Assembly (NCBI RefSeq): GCF_038050375.1
Contig: NZ_CP150886.1
Span: 2,521,318 to 2,585,317 of the forward strand
Length of the DNA: 64,000 nucleotides
Reading direction: 5' to 3'
DNA from: Okeanomitos corallinicola TIOX110
Lineage (GTDB): Bacteria; Cyanobacteriota; Cyanobacteriia; Cyanobacteriales; Nostocaceae
Shown here: one piece after another, positions 63,606 through 64,000 of the stretch
How the letters are laid out: every line of letters starts with the position of its first letter
Numbering within the stretch: the stretch's first letter is position 1
The notes under the pieces: generated by a model
Seen by the model: the letters and a program-made list of their open reading frames with translations, nothing else
Told to the model about the DNA's origin: nothing
Databases searched by the model: none
Program-made: the position numbers and the translations under genes

Positions 63606-64000
63606 GTGATACTATTTAACCCTGATTAGGTTCGGCGAATCTAAAATTGCACTCCCGATGATAATGAGGAATGAAACTTTGAACCTCTAATCATCTTTCT
63701 GACTGACTGGCAAAACTTTACGCCAGTCCTACTTTTTGTTACAAAACTTTATATAATCCATTGTTACCCTTACAATCAATGAAGATAAAAGTGGCGTAAA
63801 AACTATGGAGTATTTCTGAAAGATTAGTAGGTAGGTATGCTTGGATCTGCGTTGCATTCTCTGCTTTAACCGCAGCAGAGGTATTCTTAATCTACCCCAT
63901 AGGTCAAGGTTATTTCTCTAACTGAAGCAAAGCGTCATTAATTTCTTTATGGAGTTTAATGGCTGCTAGAATTTTTTAACGAATACTTAGAAGCAGTAAA
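63606..64000. other. Upstream region of the sigma-like operon, to the window end
   Basis: Should contain the operon promoter. Between 63911 and 63968 the minus strand encodes [20 protein letters not shown] followed by a stop, perhaps the tail of a gene entering from the right, but an in-frame TAA near 63978 in an A-run breaks it. No other gene seen. Confidence 0.4.

Noticed and set aside
1-64000. tRNA, rRNA or retron/DGR elements
   Set aside because: No cloverleaf with a T-loop GTTCGANTC in proper context, no rRNA sequence and no reverse transcriptase motif (YxDD) in any frame examined.

Overview
The window is about 64 kb of AT-rich DNA from a filamentous cyanobacterium, most likely of the Nostocales. 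About 17 copies of the HIP1 octamer GCGATCGC are scattered through it, and the gene families are typical of that order (CHAT and STAND proteins, DUF1822, XisI, SWIM/SNF2 pairs, many IS and MITE copies). No rRNA, tRNA, CRISPR array or core metabolic operon was seen. It reads as an accessory and defence-rich region, part of it plasmid-like, heavily rearranged by insertion sequences.

Layout. 0-5.2 kb: TPR gene remnants broken by a 106-bp MITE and an IS701-like element, a gene with a possible effector-associated domain, a membrane protein and a nuclease-like protein. 5.4-5.7 kb: two tandem GGGAGCATCCC-ended MITEs. 5.7-10.8 kb: a SWIM zinc-finger protein and an SNF2 ATPase with a membrane protein between them. 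11.3-13.4 kb: a 5'-truncated AAA ATPase and an MtfA-like peptidase. 13.7-22 kb: a plasmid-like block with a truncated family A DNA polymerase, an ISKra4-type remnant, repeated palindromes, small orphan proteins, a DUF5895-like protein, a YefM-YoeB module with its TGTACA operator, and a VirD4/TraG-like coupling protein. 22-25 kb: an ARPP-1-like protein with a TROVE-vWA (Ro-like) protein. 25-32 kb: small proteins (one ASCH), a DUF1998 helicase carrying an in-frame intergenic-type repeat, and a PIN-like protein with a partner. 32.5-36.8 kb: a CHAT-STAND protein, a TPR protein split from it by a 5-bp duplication, and a small hydrophobic third protein. 37-46 kb: a nuclease-like protein, a fused SWIM/SNF2 ATPase and a large type IIG-like restriction-modification protein.

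46-55 kb is a gene graveyard with younger insertions: fragments of an FGGY kinase, xisI and darT; a hairpin-bounded cassette; a dynamin-like C-terminus with an RdcB-like gene and a patatin phospholipase; a GNAT/DUF1778 toxin-antitoxin pair; a frameshifted LRAT-like protein; a truncated IS630; and an AbiE-type nucleotidyltransferase gene split by a 516-bp element. That element has long mirrored arrays of motifs and an 8-bp target duplication. 55-64 kb: a Nudix protein, then a minus-strand operon of a sigma-like protein, DUF1822 and a 1582-aa CHAT-STAND-WD40 protein.

Most intact genes here resemble parts of nucleotide-dependent conflict or defence systems: protease-coupled STAND sensors, SWIM/SNF2 remodellers, restriction-modification, RNA-repair-type genes and toxin-antitoxin pairs. 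The best candidates for undescribed biology are the two CHAT operons, the 516-bp element and the hairpin-bounded cassette.
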